In this document: positions 34,501-47,466 of the stretch, piece by piece | How the letters are laid out: every line of letters starts with the position of its first letter | How positions within the stretch are numbered: the first letter of the stretch is position 1 | Assembly: GCA_905183005.1 (NCBI GenBank) | Contig: CAJJDO010000047.1 | Location: 259,180 to 323,179 of the forward strand | Length of the DNA: 64,000 nt | Direction: 5' to 3' | From: Paramecium pentaurelia | Taxonomy: Eukaryota; Ciliophora; Oligohymenophorea; Peniculida; Parameciidae | The notes under the pieces: model-generated | What the model was told of the DNA's origin: nothing | Databases searched by the model: none | Seen by the model: only the letters and a program-made list of their open reading frames with translations | Position numbers and translations under genes: made by a program

Positions 34501-36923
34501 TTAAAGTTGAATTTATAATTAACCAAGTTATTCATTTGTAACATTTAATAGTTATTTCAATTCTTTAATAAGATCCTCATTTTAATTTATTTAATTTTAA
34601 ATTACTTATTAAGTACGATTTTCCTATTATAGACTATCTTATGCTTGTTATAATTACTCATTCAATTATAAATTTTAAATTTACAATTAATTCATCTATT
34701 CATTAATTTAATTATAATCATCTTCTTTATCATTTAATTCTTCTATTATTTTTTATTTATCTTAAATTTCCATTTCTATTTTTGCATTTAATTATTCATT
34801 TTAATTATAATAATCATTTAATTAATCATTCAATTCATTAATATTTTATTAATTATTATTTATATCTTCAGTTAATGATTGAATGATATTATTCTTTTAT
34901 TTGATTTAATCATTTAAATTATCTATTAATTCTTTTTAATTATTTAGTTATTAAAATAATTTTTCAATTTCATTCTATAAATCAGATATTTAATTTTCAT
35001 ATTGATTAATTTAATTATTATATATCTATTTTTCTTAATCAATTTAAATATATAAATCATCTTGAATTTATTCAAACTCTTATTTTTATTAATTTATTTA
35101 AGAATCTTATAAAATTACTTATTTTTCAAGAGAATCATTTTCTGTTTTCAATTACTATAATTTTATGGTTAGAATTTAGTTTTATTCTTCAACAATTTTA
35201 TATTGTATTTAATTTTGTTATAAATCTTTTTGCAATTAAGCATTTAATTAATTTTTATTTTCTAATTGAATTTAGATCAAAGATTTTTATTGATTTAATT
35301 AATCTATTATATATTGATACTAATTCTATTAATTTTCTAAATTTAATTATTTTTATTCTTATTCAGATAATGATTACTTTTAAATAGAGCTTTCTAATTC
35401 CAAAATTCTATTTTGATTTTCTTCAGATTATTATAATAATTGAACTATTTAGGAAGTTAAATTTTCTTTTTATATTTACATGACCTCTTTTAATTTATTA
35501 GAATCATCTTAAATCATTTTATTTATGTTTTTTAATTATTGATTTTCTTACTTTAATAAATCTTATTATTTAAGAACATCTAATTACGCTAATTATGATT
35601 GATGATCTTAAAATTATTAATCAATTTAATTCAATAGAGTTTATTTAATTTATAAGAAATTATCAAATTAATCTTGCTTTTCTTAAGTTAACTAATTGAT
35701 TTAATTTGTTAAATTTTTGATTTTTGATTAATATTAATTTGATTATATTAATTGTTTTTATATTTAATCTTTTAAGGAATCTATTTATTTTTATAATTCA
35801 TAAAGTTTATCGTCCTTTATTGATAATTCTTCTCTTTCTTTAGTTATTAAAATTTGGACTTTTTAATAGTCATCTTTGAATTTTTATTTTTCAATTTCTA
35901 GATTTTTAATTTTATTTTAAAGATTTAACTCATTTAATTAAGTATTTTGTTTTTGAGTAGTAATAAAATGTTTTTATTATTGTATTTCTTATAATAATTA
36001 ATCATTTTAATTTCTCAATTAAATATTGATATCATTATATTCTTCAATTTATTTTTATATATAACAAAATTGTTGATCCTATTCTTTTTGTTATTCTTTA
36101 AAATTCTATAATCTGTTTTATAGATCTTTTAATTAATTATTAAGATTTTTATTTTCTATTTTCAATTCATTACATTAATCATTTGATTTTTTTAATTTTT
36201 GTTGTAATTCCAAATACTTTGTATCAAACTCTTTATATTATGAATCTTTCTAATCCATTAAATTTTAATTTCTTAAATCATCTTTTTAAACTATTTATTA
36301 GTTAATTATATTAGTTTTGTTGTGATCATTTGATGTTTATTGAGCTATTCTGACTAAATCTGGTAATTAATTTCTACTAATATTTGAAATTGGTTCCAAT
36401 TATTTTTTTAATTTAGCAAATTCAATTGGATATAAATCATCTTAATTAATGTGATCATCCCTTTTCTTAGGTTTATCTGAATGTAATCCAAATGTCTCAA
36501 ATTTGAATGGGTCTGCATGCTTTTTATGTGACTGCTTTTCATTGCTAAATTCAAATTATTTAGTGGATTAGATTAATTGATTTGGTGATTGTAAAGTAGG
36601 AGAATAAGGGAATTCATTTAATTTGAATCCACTACTAAAACTTTTCACTCCATTGTCTAGTATATGTTTAATACTTTAATAAAAGAGTATGATACATCTA
36701 CTACAAGTCTTAATGTTATATTTGGCAATGTGTAGATTCACTTCTTTTTTAATTTGATACTGCATTATATAGTCTATTATAAGATAAATCTCTTATTCTG
36801 GCCTGTAAATTTTCAAAGGTAGGTGCATGAGAACGTGTATCATTTCTATGTTATAATACTCTCATAATATTACTTTTTTTGTCGATATGATTAATTTCGG
36901 GTTGTTTCACGATTCTGATTCAT
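28146..36923 (-). CDS. Giant coiled-coil protein (~2,870 residues)
   Basis: The gene runs from ATG 36923 to TGA 28146. I infer six introns: one of 28 nt just after the start, one of 34 (or 40) nt near residue 85, and four (26, 29, 26 and 28 nt) in the last ~900 coding bases. The exon sum is then a multiple of three and gives 2,868 residues. I read the frame directly for about 28146-33850 and 35800-36923; the middle was only sampled. A short N-terminal head (SRSHAPTFENLQARIRDLSY) is followed by uninterrupted Gln/Glu/Asn/Lys/Leu heptads. Near the C-terminus are a 27-Gln run and a small compact end (TPEIAESILGVILSMIEM, KGIKGWLDKF) that could be a GRIP-like targeting region. Golgin or basal-body roles are guesses. 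Confidence 0.8.
28435..28515 (-). repeat. (TTA)27 microsatellite encoding 27 consecutive glutamines as TAA
   Basis: Eighty-one bases of perfect TTA on the plus strand are TAA on the coding strand and lie in frame in the giant coiled-coil gene (preceded by GLQL, followed by KSDQTQELI). In the standard code this would be 27 stop codons. The perfect purity suggests recent slippage, so the length is probably polymorphic. Confidence 0.9.
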
Positions 36924-36974
36924 TTATAACTAAAATATTAATTATATAGATATTATATATAATATAACTAAATT

Positions 36975-38153
36975 TCATTATTTTATTTAAGTTAAAGTTG
37001 ATTTCTATAATAATAACACTAGATCATTCTAATCTTTATATACTTTTATTTCACCCTTTATAGCTTTCTCATATCTATTTAAATAAGTACACTTACAATT
37101 CAATTGCTTATTAAATCTTATATTATTCCAAATCTATTTTAGCTAATTCAATATATAATTTGCATTTCTCTAGGGAGTCTCCTATAATAATATTCAAAGC
37201 ATTTTAAATTGGTTCCTAATCCTTTCATTTTGATATTTCTTAATATATTCCTTAATTATTTAAATTTGAATCAAAATCTTAAAATACTAAAATTAAACTT
37301 TGAAATTCCTATAAAATTCAAATGCCTTTAGAGCATAATTATCATTATGAATTTGTAAAATTCAATTATTCAAACTATATTTAGATTCATTTATTCTTCT
37401 TAAAAGAGATAAAAAATAATTATTTATTTTAAATTAAGAATTTCAATCTCATTAAATTAATCTAACAAATATAGAAATTAAAACATAGCTTCAAAGCTTC
37501 CTCATTTCTTTCCAAATAAATTAAAAAATTATTGGATTTGAAACTAGTTATCTATTATCCTTTATTATAATATTCTATAACAATTATTTGAAATTATAAT
37601 TTATAATCCTTATTCATAACATCTGAAATATTTACATAAATCAATTAAAGATTTAAGTTTTTTATTGAAACAATGTTTAATTTATAAATTTGTCACTAAG
37701 TATCATAGCAGATAAATTAATTAATTGTTATTTAAGATTTTGAACCTCTAAATCAATTAATCAATATCAAGCATAAGATTTCCTATCTGAAAATTTTCTT
37801 TAGTAATTAAGCCAAACCAGCAAACTTTTTTTTTCAATCATTAAATTTAGATTCTGTAACATAATATGAATACTATTAGTTAAGGGTAGTAAAGAATAAC
37901 ATAAATTATTCTAGCCAAAATTCAGATTTTCAATCTACTCTATAATAAAATAGTTAATGTGTTATTTGATTAAATAATTTGTATAATATGTGTTCTCCTA
38001 TCTTTCCAATGCCTAATTTTGATAAATATCACTGATTTTATGTTTATGCTACCCAAAAATAATTTCTATAATTTAGTATTTTTCAGATCTTCAACAGAAA
38101 TGTGAAAGTCTTTTAGATTGATTATCAATATTGTATCTGATTAAATCAACCAT
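36975..38153 (-). pseudogene. TPR-like helical protein gene, probably disrupted
   Basis: Protein-like pieces run from MVDLIRYNIDNQSKRL at the start to a clear TPR-like end (DSLEKCKLYIELAKIDLEQY, then YEKAIKGEIKVYKDQNDL) before TGA at 36975. Some breaks are good introns (30 nt after SHF, 28 nt after MIEKKK, 23 nt after EEALKL, 22 nt before YEKAIK). At least three in-frame TGA codons (near QLIYLL, after NLNIV, before KDQEPIQ) cannot be removed with introns of the size used elsewhere, and frames do not join. It is either a pseudogene or a gene with unusual introns. It lies 51 bases from the start of the giant coiled-coil gene. Confidence 0.5.
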
Positions 38154-38225
38154 TTTAATATTTAATTGATATAATATTATAATAAAATTGTATAAAAATA
38201 ACAATATTTATTTTAATACACTCTT

Positions 38226-41200
38226 TCATACATTTGATTAATCATTACTTTCATCTTATAAAGTTTCATATTTAGTTTAATTCTATCCTTTCTCCTTTGC
38301 TTCTTCCATTTTCTTTTCTAATTATAAATTAAGATTCTCCTTCTTTAATTATCTTATTTTTCTATATATTTTACATAAAACACATGATCTAATATTTTAT
38401 TAAATTATTACAATGATAAAATAATTGTTACAATAATTGCAACTCCTATAACAAATTCATTGAACCTATGTTTATACCAATATAGAGAAAGATTAGGCAT
38501 TGCTATCTAAGCAACATGATAATATAATTCATAATCTTATATTGTAAGATTATTAAATACTAAAACTTAAGCACGTATAGCAATAAATAATTTAGAATGT
38601 ATAGATTAATTACCAACAATAATATTAAATTCTATTTAATCAGTATGATTTAGTGCATAAAGACCAATATCTACTTATTCAAAATTATCTGTATGATTTT
38701 TATGATAGTTTGCATATTAATTATATTAACAAAGACCTATCACATGAGCATATTAAATAGTACTACCCCAACTAATAGAATACTTTATTAAACTATTCAT
38801 TTCTTGATGAAGATCACAACCAACACATTTTAATGGTTTGAATTTAACACTAATATAATCTGAATCATAAGTATCAAATGAATAATTTATTTATCCATCA
38901 CCTCCCATAACTAATTATCCAAATGGTGCAAAATCTTATGCCTTGTACACCTATGTTGTGAATTTATAAACACTTTCAATAGATTAGAATTAAAAATAAA
39001 TAGGTCCTGGTTTAACTGGCACTATAATATCTGTTAATTAGCCTTCTACAGTTATCTTACTACCATTATATATCCCTTCAATAAATTCATCATAATTTTG
39101 AGTTATAGATACCTTCAATTCACCTAAACAATTATATACTTAAACTGCTAATTTGCCTTCATAAGGTATATAAGATTCATAATACTTAGCTTAAGAATCA
39201 TAGATCTAATCACTTAGACTTGATTTTTCATCTATCATCAAGATTTCTTTGCCTACAATACTAATTTATAAATCTATTCTATTTAAATAATTGTTTCCAT
39301 AATGATAATTATCCTTTATCTTTTACTTTCTTATAGGAACAATGTCACCTTCACGATTAAATTAATATTCAATATTAATATTCTCATTTCCTTTGATTTC
39401 TAGAAGACTGTGAATCTTTATAGTTAAAAGTCCTTCCAAAATTGGTAAAATGTAAGTCTGTTAATCATTTCTACTTGAAAAAGGTGTAAGTAGTGTGTAA
39501 TTGACTGGTTCAGTTTCATTAGATACTTCTATTCTGAAGAAATCTGAAACTTACTACTATTTACTATAATGAGCCATTTTAATTACTAATTATGGTTATT
39601 TTAAATAACGATATTAATGATATAATGTAATAACAGGGGTTTATCTACTTAAATAAGCAAATGTTATGATTCCATCTTATAATAATTACCCATTACCAGT
39701 TGTTGATTAGGTTACAAGTATAGAATAATTTGATGGCTTTTATTAATTATTCTTTACAATTATATAGAGATCATCGTCATTATAATGACCTGCTAAAGTG
39801 TGAGATCCATTTGCATAAGGAGTATAATTAGTTTATTCTAAATGTTCTCTTGGAGGGATAATAGCTTAATAATAAGATATTGATGAAGTAGTATTCATTA
39901 ATTTTTATTATTTTATATTGTTATATGGCCCATATTAGTAAAGAGAAGTCTCAAGTACAGCATTATATCCAATCCACATTTATGTATCACCATTATACTG
40001 ATTAATTTAAATTTCAATTTAATGATCTGTGTTATAAGAAAAATGATAGATATTGTAATCATTTTGATTTTCAAGGTAATCTGTGAATGCAATATTTTAA
40101 GGTAATTAAACAAAATTTAATTAAGAAGTTACAAAAATTAATAAATCTACATTAATTCCAATAGTTTTTATTTTAATTATATATGTGCATAATTCACAAT
40201 ATTTTTTACTATCATTTTTATGAATTATGTGTTAATTGTATGTTTATCCTGCAAGTAATTATTCATTAATAATTGTTTCTTCTTCACAATCTTTTTATAT
40301 ATTATCTAAACATCTAGATATTTAAATCAATGAAGTGCCTTAAACTTTAATAAATTTAAAGTATAAATCATCATTTTTTTAGATATTAAAATATTAATAT
40401 TAGACTTCTTCTTGAATATCTAATTTGATTCTTGTTGGTATTCCCATCATTAATTTATGATTATTCCTATCATTAGATATTTCCAATGATAATTAAAACT
40501 TACTATTATCAACTATAGAATATATTTATATTATTATATAAGGATTTCTAGTAAGATTTAATTCAGTCAATTTTTCTTGTATTTGTGCTTATGTCAATTC
40601 TAAAACATTACCTAATACCTCATATTCACATTTATTTATATTAATATTATCTTCATCATTAAAGAATAGACAAATTGATCCTTTTCCATAAATTTCATGT
40701 AAGATTAATTTGAATCTTGATTAAGGAGATATATCATTGATTTCTGAAAATATGAATTTCCTTGGCTATAACTTATTTACTGATATTTAAATAGGTAATC
40801 CACTTTTGAGATCCATATATTATTATGTAACAGTGACATACACAGTATCATCAAAATTAATTATTCTATCACTTTAGTATTTTAATTCTTATGCTTCTAA
40901 TAATATTTTCAATACACAATCAGGTTTACAAAATTCAAATGCATCAGAATGTATACTTTTGGAATGTTAAGTTTTGTATTCTTCTTTAGCATAAAGAGAA
41001 TTGGATTCTTAATTTTGAGAATTCAGAATTTAAATTTAATATTTAGTGTATCCATAATGTGAATTAATATGTAATTAAACATCAGTTTATGTTGAGATTA
41101 CTTTATAATATAAAAAAGTTTCTTAAAGTAGATATTCTAAATTAAAAGTATATTCTTATCCATCTTTAAGTTCTAAAGCAATTTATGGATTCCAAATATT

Positions 41201-43558
41201 GATATTAAATAATATATCTTCATTACCATGATTTTCAATAATAATATAGGCTTAACAAATAGCCATTACATCTATATCATCATCTTTGTCTTCTTATGTA
41301 AGACCATTTAAACACAAACTATTTAATGCAGATTATGATAATTTAAGTGTACTTGAATCTTAACTTTTTGTAAATTAAGAATGATTATCAGGTTTAATAT
41401 CATTTTAGACAGTTAATGTTAATTTATTATTGTTTTTACTTTATAAACTAATATAAAATAAAGTAGTATTTTAACTATAATAGAAACTGAAATATTTAGA
41501 TTTAAATCCTTTAACTAGATCTACAAATTATTAACCTACATGAAGTGTTTTAACAGTTCTACTTGTTGAATAAGTGAAAGTATACATAATTTCTTTATCT
41601 AAAAATGTTTCAAACATATTCTGAATACCAATAGTATAATTACCAGAATTCTAATAAAATTAATCTTATGGTTGTATTGATAAATAATTATTAAAAGTAA
41701 TTAAATCATACGATTTAAGAGATGGTAATTGATTACCTTGATTTAAAGTTAAAGCTACTTACATTCTTGAAGAATGAATAGCAAATTCAATTGTTGGTTA
41801 TTATTCATCAATTACTTCAACATTTTAATCCACTTAATTAAAATTAATAATGACTCTAAAATAATGAATTTTTGATTAACCATCTGTTAATTATAATACT
41901 CCTCTATAAGTTTCATCTTCTTTTAATACTTAAATATTAATATCTGCTTATTTAGTAACTTTAGCCATAAATTAAAAGATTGTAGCTTCTCTTGCTGTCA
42001 AAGTAATATAATATTGAGTATGTTTTAATTGATCTCCTCTAAGAACAACTAAATGATCTACTCCACCAAAATATTTTGCACATTCAATTCTAACAGGATA
42101 ACAACTACTATCTCGACTAATCATATATACAATATTATGAGTATTAACTGTAAATACCAATTCTTAATCATCATCTGATTTTTAATATTTAAGTATTAAA
42201 TGTTCTTCTTATGATTATTCCATATAATTAGTATAAACAACATCAGATTTAAGAATACGTTAATTATTATCATTTTATGTAGTCATCATATAAATATTCT
42301 TATTATTACTTTATACTTCTAATTAAAATATACAGAATCCTTCTTTATCTTTATTTTAACAATGTGGTGTAATATAAACTGCAGGTTTTTATTCATTTTT
42401 ATGAAATCTCAAATTATGATTATCTTCATCACTTAATTAACAACCATTTTAACATTCTGCTATTCTAATAGAATTATCACATTTTTCAAAATATACTAAT
42501 TTAATTCCTACTTCTTATTCACTTTCAATAGTTTTAAATAAATAATTATGTTTTCCTTTATCTTATATTTTAGAGAATATCAATTAATTATTATATAAGA
42601 TGGCTTCATCAATCAATTTTACAACCATCAAATATTTCATAGAACCACCTTAACTTAAATTAATTGTCACTTCATCCCCTTCAATATCTTCTCTTCTCAA
42701 AATAATATGAAATGCTTATCCTCTCTATTATAATTATATTGGTTCTTATGAACTAAAATATATATTATCCTTCTTATGAACTTTCAATAATGGTAACATA
42801 TCTCCTAAAATTCCTATTTATAAAATGTTAAATTTTTGAGGTAATTTCAATTTATAAATATTTTCATCTCTTTCAAATAAATAATCCTATATTTCTTAAT
42901 TTATTTCAATATCTTCTTCATCTTTATATAAATATAATTATCCATTAACTGTTGCTTCCTCTTTAATATTTAAATCTCCACTCAAAACAGCCAATAATTT
43001 ACATTTATCACAATCTTTTCTATTTATAGCTACTGTCAACTAAACTTCATCTCCATATAATTTTGCTTTCTCTTCATATACCTCTATCTTAATTTTATCT
43101 GATTCATCATCTTCCAATTTAAATTCTCCCACCATCCTATTATAAGAACCTGATAAATGCATAGAAATCACTTAAACAGGTATCTTTTATGATAGAATGA
43201 GTTCTGTACTCTTATTATTCAATTCTATTGCATCATTATTAATTATTGTAATTCTACCTTTACATGGAATACTAATGCATTTTAAATTTATCTCATCAGA
43301 TTTGATCGTAAATAATGCAGTCTCATAAAATTCATTCAACTTAAACTCTTCATCTTTACTTTTTAATTAGATCTCACCCAATTCACTTTTCTTCTCTTCC
43401 TATTATGGTCGAACATATAGAATTATATAATCCTTATCCTACTTTTCAGGTAATTCCACTTATATTGATTTACCTTATTTTAAATCAAATAAGAAATCTT
43501 TCTGCTTTTTTGATAAAACTTAGATAACAACAAATAACATAACACAAATCCGAACCAT
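38226..43558 (-). CDS. Giant type I membrane protein, 1,769 residues, unknown family
   Basis: I read this frame codon by codon. There is one intron (38389-38411, 23 nt) and no internal TGA, and the exon sum is 1,770 codons. MVRICVMLFVVIQVLS is a signal peptide. An ectodomain of ~1,680 residues follows, with beta-rich, acidic and Asn/Gln-rich composition. It has paired cysteines at intervals (NRKDCDKCKLL, RIAECQNGCQLSD, PLKCVGCDLH, KKYCELCTYI). A single helix near the end (FVIGVAIIVTIILSL) is followed by a basic/coiled cytosolic tail of ~50 residues (KIYRKIRQLKKENLNLQLEK). There is no immobilisation-antigen-type Cys periodicity, so it is not a typical surface antigen. Several segments resemble one another loosely (for example repeated Q-IEFNI/INISSKL-like beta blocks), but I cannot define a repeat. 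Confidence 0.85.
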
Positions 43559-43718
43559 CTTTAATTTTATATTTAATTATTGTAAAAATTCAAAATAATT
43601 CACAAAATCATCAATTACTTACATAAAATTAACTACAAATGATATCTTCTCATTATATTAACCATTCTTTGAATACTAATTATTTCCAAACTCTATCCTC
43701 ATTATAATATTTAATAAT

Positions 43719-46700
43719 ATGGCAATAAATTTATTTTAATCCTCTAATACTAATAACATATTCAACCCATTCACTAATAACTCTAATCCTTTTCCAACAT
43801 AAAATAAGTATAAATACAAACATCATATATAGCTTTAATCCAACAGTCCCAGGATCTTACAGAGGAACTTTCAAATCGCAAAGAATTACATACGGACTAT
43901 TGGATGTTGATGATTAGAATACAAATTTATATACAACTAACATATTTATGTAACAAGAATATAAAGGAATTGTATAGTATTGATATTTATATAGAGTGCA
44001 TTTCAAATTAGATTAGAAGATTATTATTTGATTAGATCACAATAAATATAGGACCATCATAAATCATAATTAGAAGTAGCTGTGAGGAAAAATAATTTTA
44101 ATTCTAAATTGATAAGATTCACAAATTAACAAAGTTTTTATTACTTATTACAATAGATCTAAAACCGCCATAATTTCAAGATTAATATGATATATTCAAA
44201 AGATAAAACAATCCATTTAGCCAATCTAATGATCTCTTTAGATAACCCAATAGTAACCAAAATATCTTCAACAATCCATCAAATAATAATAGAACAAACA
44301 TTTTCCCCAATAATTCAAATGATTTATTCAATAAAAATAATAATAATCCATAGAATATATTTAATGCTCCTCCATCTAATAATTTATTTAATACTAATAA
44401 CAATTCAACAGCAAATTTATTTCAATAATAAACTAATAATTCAAATAACATCTTTTAATAAAATAATAGAGCTTTTAATTCAGGAAATAATAATAATAAT
44501 AATATTTTTAATTAATCTACTAATATTTTTAATTAATAACCCAACAATACTAATATTTTTAATAGTTAAAATCTCTTTTCCAATAATAATCTTTTCAATT
44601 CCAATAATATATTTAATCAACCTCAATAAAATATTTTTAATTAACCTATTATGTTTTAATATCCTAATAATAGCAATATTGTATAACCTATATTATAACC
44701 ATCTTTATTAGGATCATTAGACTATTTGAAAATTTAAGAGAATTAATTTAAAGATTTTACATAATAAGTTGATTCTTAAATAGTGATGTTTGAATAATAG
44801 AAGTAATTGAGTTTAGAAGAATATGATTCTATGTTAAGAGACAGTTCTAAAATGAATTTCGATTATAGATTGTAAAATTAATATACTCAAAGTATGAAAT
44901 CTACAAAATCTAATAAATTCTAAAATCAGAAATCTATCAGTTAGAATAATAAAACTTTAAGTATTCGTTAAGATAAAAAAACATCTTCTACATATTAAGC
45001 ACATAGTTTGAATACAGAAACTAAAAGTATTTTTAATAGAGAAGATAGAAAACCAATTTCAAAATTTTAAGATAATTGTCAATATACTGACTCTAAAAGT
45101 GAATTTAGAAGTTTCGTTTAAAGAGATGATAGAAAATCATAATAAATGTATTGGGTTGATATAGAAATTAAATTTTTAGAAAGTGAAAAGTTTTTATCTA
45201 TTTACTAAGAATTTTAAAATAAATGTAGAATTTACAATGTTAAATAATTTATAGAAGATCATCTTGAAAATATTGAAATTTTTGGTTCATTATCATAATA
45301 ATATTTTAGCAATTGTTTAATTTATAATGAAAATAATCTCATTATTGATAATTCAATCTCACTTTCCAAATTATCAGAACATAGATTAACATTCCATTAT
45401 TTTTATGTCAAATTACCTAAATTAATTAGAAATGGATATTAATCCAATTTACATGAATTTCCTGATCTTAAACAAGTATAAAACTTTAAAGTTTCCAATT
45501 AATTTGGTAAGATTGTTTGGACTCAACCAATTAATATATATTATATAGATTTAGATAAAGTTATTGATATTTAATAGGAATCAATTGAAGTTTATGATAA
45601 TACTAAAATACATCAATTATTAAAACCAGATATTGGTGTTAAGTTAAATACTGAAAGTTTAATAACATTCAAATATTAATTGAAAAATCCTTAAATAAAT
45701 GAAACCAAATTTAAAAATAATTTGATAGTTTAAGCCTAAAAATAAGGCTTATAATTTATATCAATTGATTTCTTAAATTAGGAATATACTGTAAAAGCTT
45801 TTCATTTTAGTGGATATCATTTTAATTCTGATTATTCTAATACTGATAATCAGAATTATTAAGATTAATAATAATAGGCAGAAATACAATCTAGTGGAGA
45901 TGGAGATATATCTGAATCAGAGGAAAATGATTCTTTGTCTTTAGAAAATCAAAGTTAATTTTCACTTTAATTAAAATAATAATTTGATATTAATTTTTAA
46001 AATTTGAGAAATAAAGAGAAATAAATTAATTATCAATCTTCAAATGAAATTATAAATAAATTTAATTAAAAAGTCTCTCAAAAAATAGTGATTCCACTTA
46101 ATTTTGTTTAATAAAATTAATAATTACAAATTGATTAGAAATTACTTCAACATTACTTTGATAATTGTTAAAATTAAAATTAAAATTAAAATCAAATAAA
46201 AAATAGTTAAAATATATCTATTTTATTACTTGATAGTTTATATTAATGTATGACTACAAGCGAGGAAATAATAAGATCATTTCAATTATTTAATATATTA
46301 TTTGGTATTCCAACAATAGATATTGTTCACTTTCTATAATTGCAATCAAATTATTTGGTATCATTAAAAGATGTTATGAATATTCCAAAAATAAAAAATA
46401 TAAGAGGATTACGTTTAAGTTTATATTTAGAATAATTTAAAATATATTTTACATAAGTAGAATTTAGAGAATAACAAATTTCTTAATAATAATAAAATTT
46501 AATTTAAAATGTCTTTATTAGTTTAAATTTAAAACCTAATAATTATAAAAAGATTAAATTAAATCAAAATGATTGGATTGATAGATTTACAGATTGGAGA
46601 ATTAATAAATCTTAACCATAACCATTATATGAAAGCTAATGGTGGATAGAATTATACAATGAATAAAAAGATTATTAGATAGTTTCATCATAATATGCTG

Positions 46701-47387
46701 CATTAATATACTATTTACTTAAGAAAACTGAATAACCACTCAAAGAATATAAAAACCTGTATGAATATTTACATAATAATCTTGATACATATACAATAAT
46801 TTTATTAAATATCATACTTAGTAAATAAAAAAAAGTGTCAGAATAATTAAAAATAATTGGAAGAGCTGTTATTACAAAATTATTGAAATCTTCAATTTCT
46901 AAATAATTGATATTTAGTATTTTAGAGACATTTAGAGATAAAGTGTTTTAGAAAGAAGAAATATTAAGAGTTTAGTAAATACTTGGAAAATTGGAATATT
47001 TTAATAATTTAAATGGTAAGGATGTTAATGATGTGGATGTATAAATAGATAAAAAATAGTTTATTTAAGCTGCAAAAATCATAATTGAAAAAAAGCTGGA
47101 GATTCAATACTATACTATTTTAAATGAAACTATATTGCCTTATTTAATTATTTGTGATTATTATAATGAAAATGATCTAAGAGTTATTATTAAACATATA
47201 ATAAAAAATAATAATTCTTAAGAAAATGATATAATAATAATATGTTAGGTATGATTATATTTTAGTTTAGATGTATTTAAAAGAAAGAAATATAGATGAG
47301 TCATAAATTATGAAATGGATAACAAAAAATGAATATCAATATCATATGAAATAGATCATGTTAAAAGTATGCACTGATTAATTTTGA
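43719..47387 (+). CDS. NUP98: Nup98-Nup96 precursor with NIFN repeats (micronuclear-type nucleoporin)
   Basis: Five exons (introns 43808-43832, 43972-43994, 44134-44156 and 47249-47270) give 1,191 residues. The first exon encodes NNIFNPF. Residues ~68-87 are a GLEBS motif (MQQEYKGI, then FQIRLEDY), the Gle2/Rae1 binding site of Nup98. Residues ~120-290 carry NIFN repeats (eight exact NIFN, plus NLFN, NLFQ, NIFP, NIFQ) and no GLFG. The autoproteolytic domain is recognisable: LHEFPDLKQVQ, INIYYIDLDKVIDIQQESIE, PDIGVKLNTESLITFKY and the HFSG site at about 673/674 (human HFSK). After it an acidic stretch (GDGDISESEENDSLSLE) leads into a helical Nup96-like part (FTDWRINKSQPQPLYESQWW, LKEYKNLYEYLHNNLDTYTI). 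In Tetrahymena NIFN-type Nup98 is micronucleus specific. Confidence 0.9.
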
Positions 47388-47466
47388 TAGTATTTACATA
47401 TTTAATTAATTCATCCATTTAGAATATAATTATATTTGATGAACAAATAATGTATTTGATAATTAA

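Noticed and set aside
44187..44711. Long plus-strand ORF rich in Ile/Thr (MIYSKDKTIHLANLM...)
   Set aside because: It is a shifted-frame reading of the NIFN repeat exon of Nup98. After the intron at 44134-44156 the correct frame is the Asn/Phe-rich one.
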